A stretch of DNA of 6,829 nucleotides, taken from positions 1-6,829 of the forward strand of contig CAMKMR010000095.1 of assembly GCA_946413945.1 (NCBI GenBank), in the 5' to 3' direction. Position 1 is the stretch's first letter. Each line of letters opens with the position of its first letter. Source of the DNA: an uncultured Lachnospiraceae bacterium. GTDB taxonomy: Bacteria; Bacillota; Clostridia; Lachnospirales; Lachnospiraceae. A program made the translations under genes and the position numbers. Shown one piece after another: positions 5,975 to 6,829 of the stretch. Under the pieces are notes generated by a model. It was given only the letters and a program-made list of their open reading frames with translations. It made no database searches and had not been told where the DNA came from.

Positions 5975-6829
5975 TTAATATGCTGCTACATTAATGTTGA
6001 TAGGAAGAATGATATAAATATAATTTTCCTCACTATCCTTTATGAAGCATGGACTCTTTGAATCATTAAGATAAATATCAATTTCTTCATCATCAATAAC
6101 ACGAAGAGCATCCATTAAGAATCTTGGATTAAATCCAATGATGATCTCCCCGCCATCTTTCTTAATCTCAACTTCTTCATTAAGCGAACCCATATTAGTA
6201 TCAAGTCTTACATACATATTATTGTCATTCTTAACACTTACAATAATAGGCTTCTTATCTGTTTCCTGAATAAGAAGAGTAGCTCTATCGATACATCCCA
6301 TGAATTCTTTTCTATTTACAGTAACCTTAAGGTCATTATTAATAGACATCATCTGAGAAATTCTAAAATACTCACCTTCAATAAGTCTTGTTACAACTCT
6401 AGTATTACCAAATTCAAATAACATATGGTTTAAAGAGAAATAAATTGACACTTCGTCTTCAGCATTACCATTAATGATCTTACTAAGCTCAATAAGAGAT
6501 TTACCAGGAACGACAACCTTCATATCAGGATTATCACCCTTAAGAGAGATTTTTCTTCTTGAGATTCTATGACCATCAAGTGAAACTACAATAAGCTCAT
6601 TATCTTTAACTTCAAATGATTCACCAGTCATAAGCTTTGTATTTTCATTATCTGAAATTGAAAAAATAGTCTGTCTAATAATTTCACGAAGCGAAAATTC
6701 TGAGATAGTAATACTCTTTTCCTTCTCAATCTGAGGTAAATAAGAAAAATCATCACCTGCATGATAAGGAATAGTAAATTTAGACTTTTCACAAACAATT
6801 TTTGCCTTATAGTCATTATCAGTTTCAAT
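5975..6829 (-). CDS. dnaN: DNA polymerase III beta subunit (sliding clamp), N-terminus beyond the window
   Basis: DnaN forms the ring-shaped dimer that tethers DNA polymerase III to DNA and serves as a docking site for other replication and repair proteins. The frame is open from the right edge (first codon ATT, reading IETDNDYKAKIVCEKSK) to the TAA at 5977-5975, giving 284 residues. A full clamp is about 365-370, so roughly the first 80-85 residues are outside the window. The ATG at 6631-6629 (MTGESFEV) is an internal methionine, not the start: the 66 codons before it read as clamp sequence (FSYLPQIEKEKSITISEFSL, then REIIRQTIFSISDNEN). Visible family features, numbered from the window edge, are VVSLDGHRIS (81-90), RLIEGEYFRI (148-157), DRATLLIQETDKKPIIV (181-197), IGFNPRFLMDALRVIDDEE (231-249) and the C-terminal YIYIILPI (270-277), part of the partner-binding cleft. 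Domain 1 is mostly missing; domains 2 and 3 are essentially complete. It is truncated only by the window and heads the visible operon. Confidence 0.98.
   Translation of the reverse strand: METDNDYKAKIVCEKSKFTIPYHAGDDFSYLPQIEKEKSITISEFSLREIIRQTIFSISDNENTKLMTGESFEVKDNELIVVSLDGHRISRRKISLKGDNPDMKVVVPGKSLIELSKIINGNAEDEVSIYFSLNHMLFEFGNTRVVTRLIEGEYFRISQMMSINNDLKVTVNRKEFMGCIDRATLLIQETDKKPIIVSVKNDNNMYVRLDTNMGSLNEEVEIKKDGGEIIIGFNPRFLMDALRVIDDEEIDIYLNDSKSPCFIKDSEENYIYIILPININVAAY

Noticed and set aside
6628..6828. A 66-codon minus-strand frame at the right edge, with an apparent dnaN start at 6631
   Set aside because: The dnaN frame itself stays open to the edge and reads as clamp sequence upstream of that methionine. 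The alternative frame is a shadow, and dnaN is cut by the window rather than shortened.

Overview
This window is a conserved chromosomal housekeeping block from the neighbourhood of a bacterial replication origin. Every gene lies on the minus strand, so in transcription order it reads from right to left: dnaN (3' part only), yaaA (S4-domain protein), recF, gyrB, gyrA, then the start of a small unidentified membrane protein that runs off the left edge. dnaA would be expected beyond the right edge, but it is not in the window.

The organism is most likely a low-GC Firmicute of class Clostridia, and the protein texture resembles Lachnospiraceae (Lachnospira/Butyrivibrio/Eubacterium-like). The reasons are the gene order dnaN-yaaA-recF-gyrB-gyrA, the 641-residue GyrB without the large insert of proteobacterial GyrB, the Gram-positive style of the DnaN and GyrA sequences, AT-rich codon use (AGA, ATA, AAA/AAG), and strong AGGAGG ribosome binding sites. 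The family-level assignment is recalled similarity, not a search result.

Layout: 5975-6829 dnaN, missing its N-terminus at the window edge; 5752-5958 yaaA; 4673-5749 recF; 2737-4662 gyrB; 218-2725 gyrA; 1-197 a partial single-helix membrane protein. The gaps between genes are 16, 2, 10, 11 and 20 bases. There is no intergenic stretch long enough to hold a conventional promoter or a terminator, so the block looks like one operon. No region above 300 bases lacks a gene.

The products fit together. DnaN is the sliding clamp that holds DNA polymerase III on its template. RecF loads RecA at gapped, stalled forks. GyrA and GyrB form the A2B2 gyrase that removes positive supercoils ahead of the fork. 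YaaA is a small S4-type RNA-binding protein with a poorly defined role, probably in ribosome assembly. All genes point away from the presumed origin, co-directional with the leftward replication fork.

I found no mobile element, CRISPR array, RNA gene, phage gene or undescribed system. The points worth a second look are modest: an identical stop/Shine-Dalgarno fusion (TAGGAGG) before both gyrase genes, the unidentified membrane protein after gyrA, a shift in base composition between recF and the gyrase genes, and the lack of a remB-like gene between recF and gyrB.
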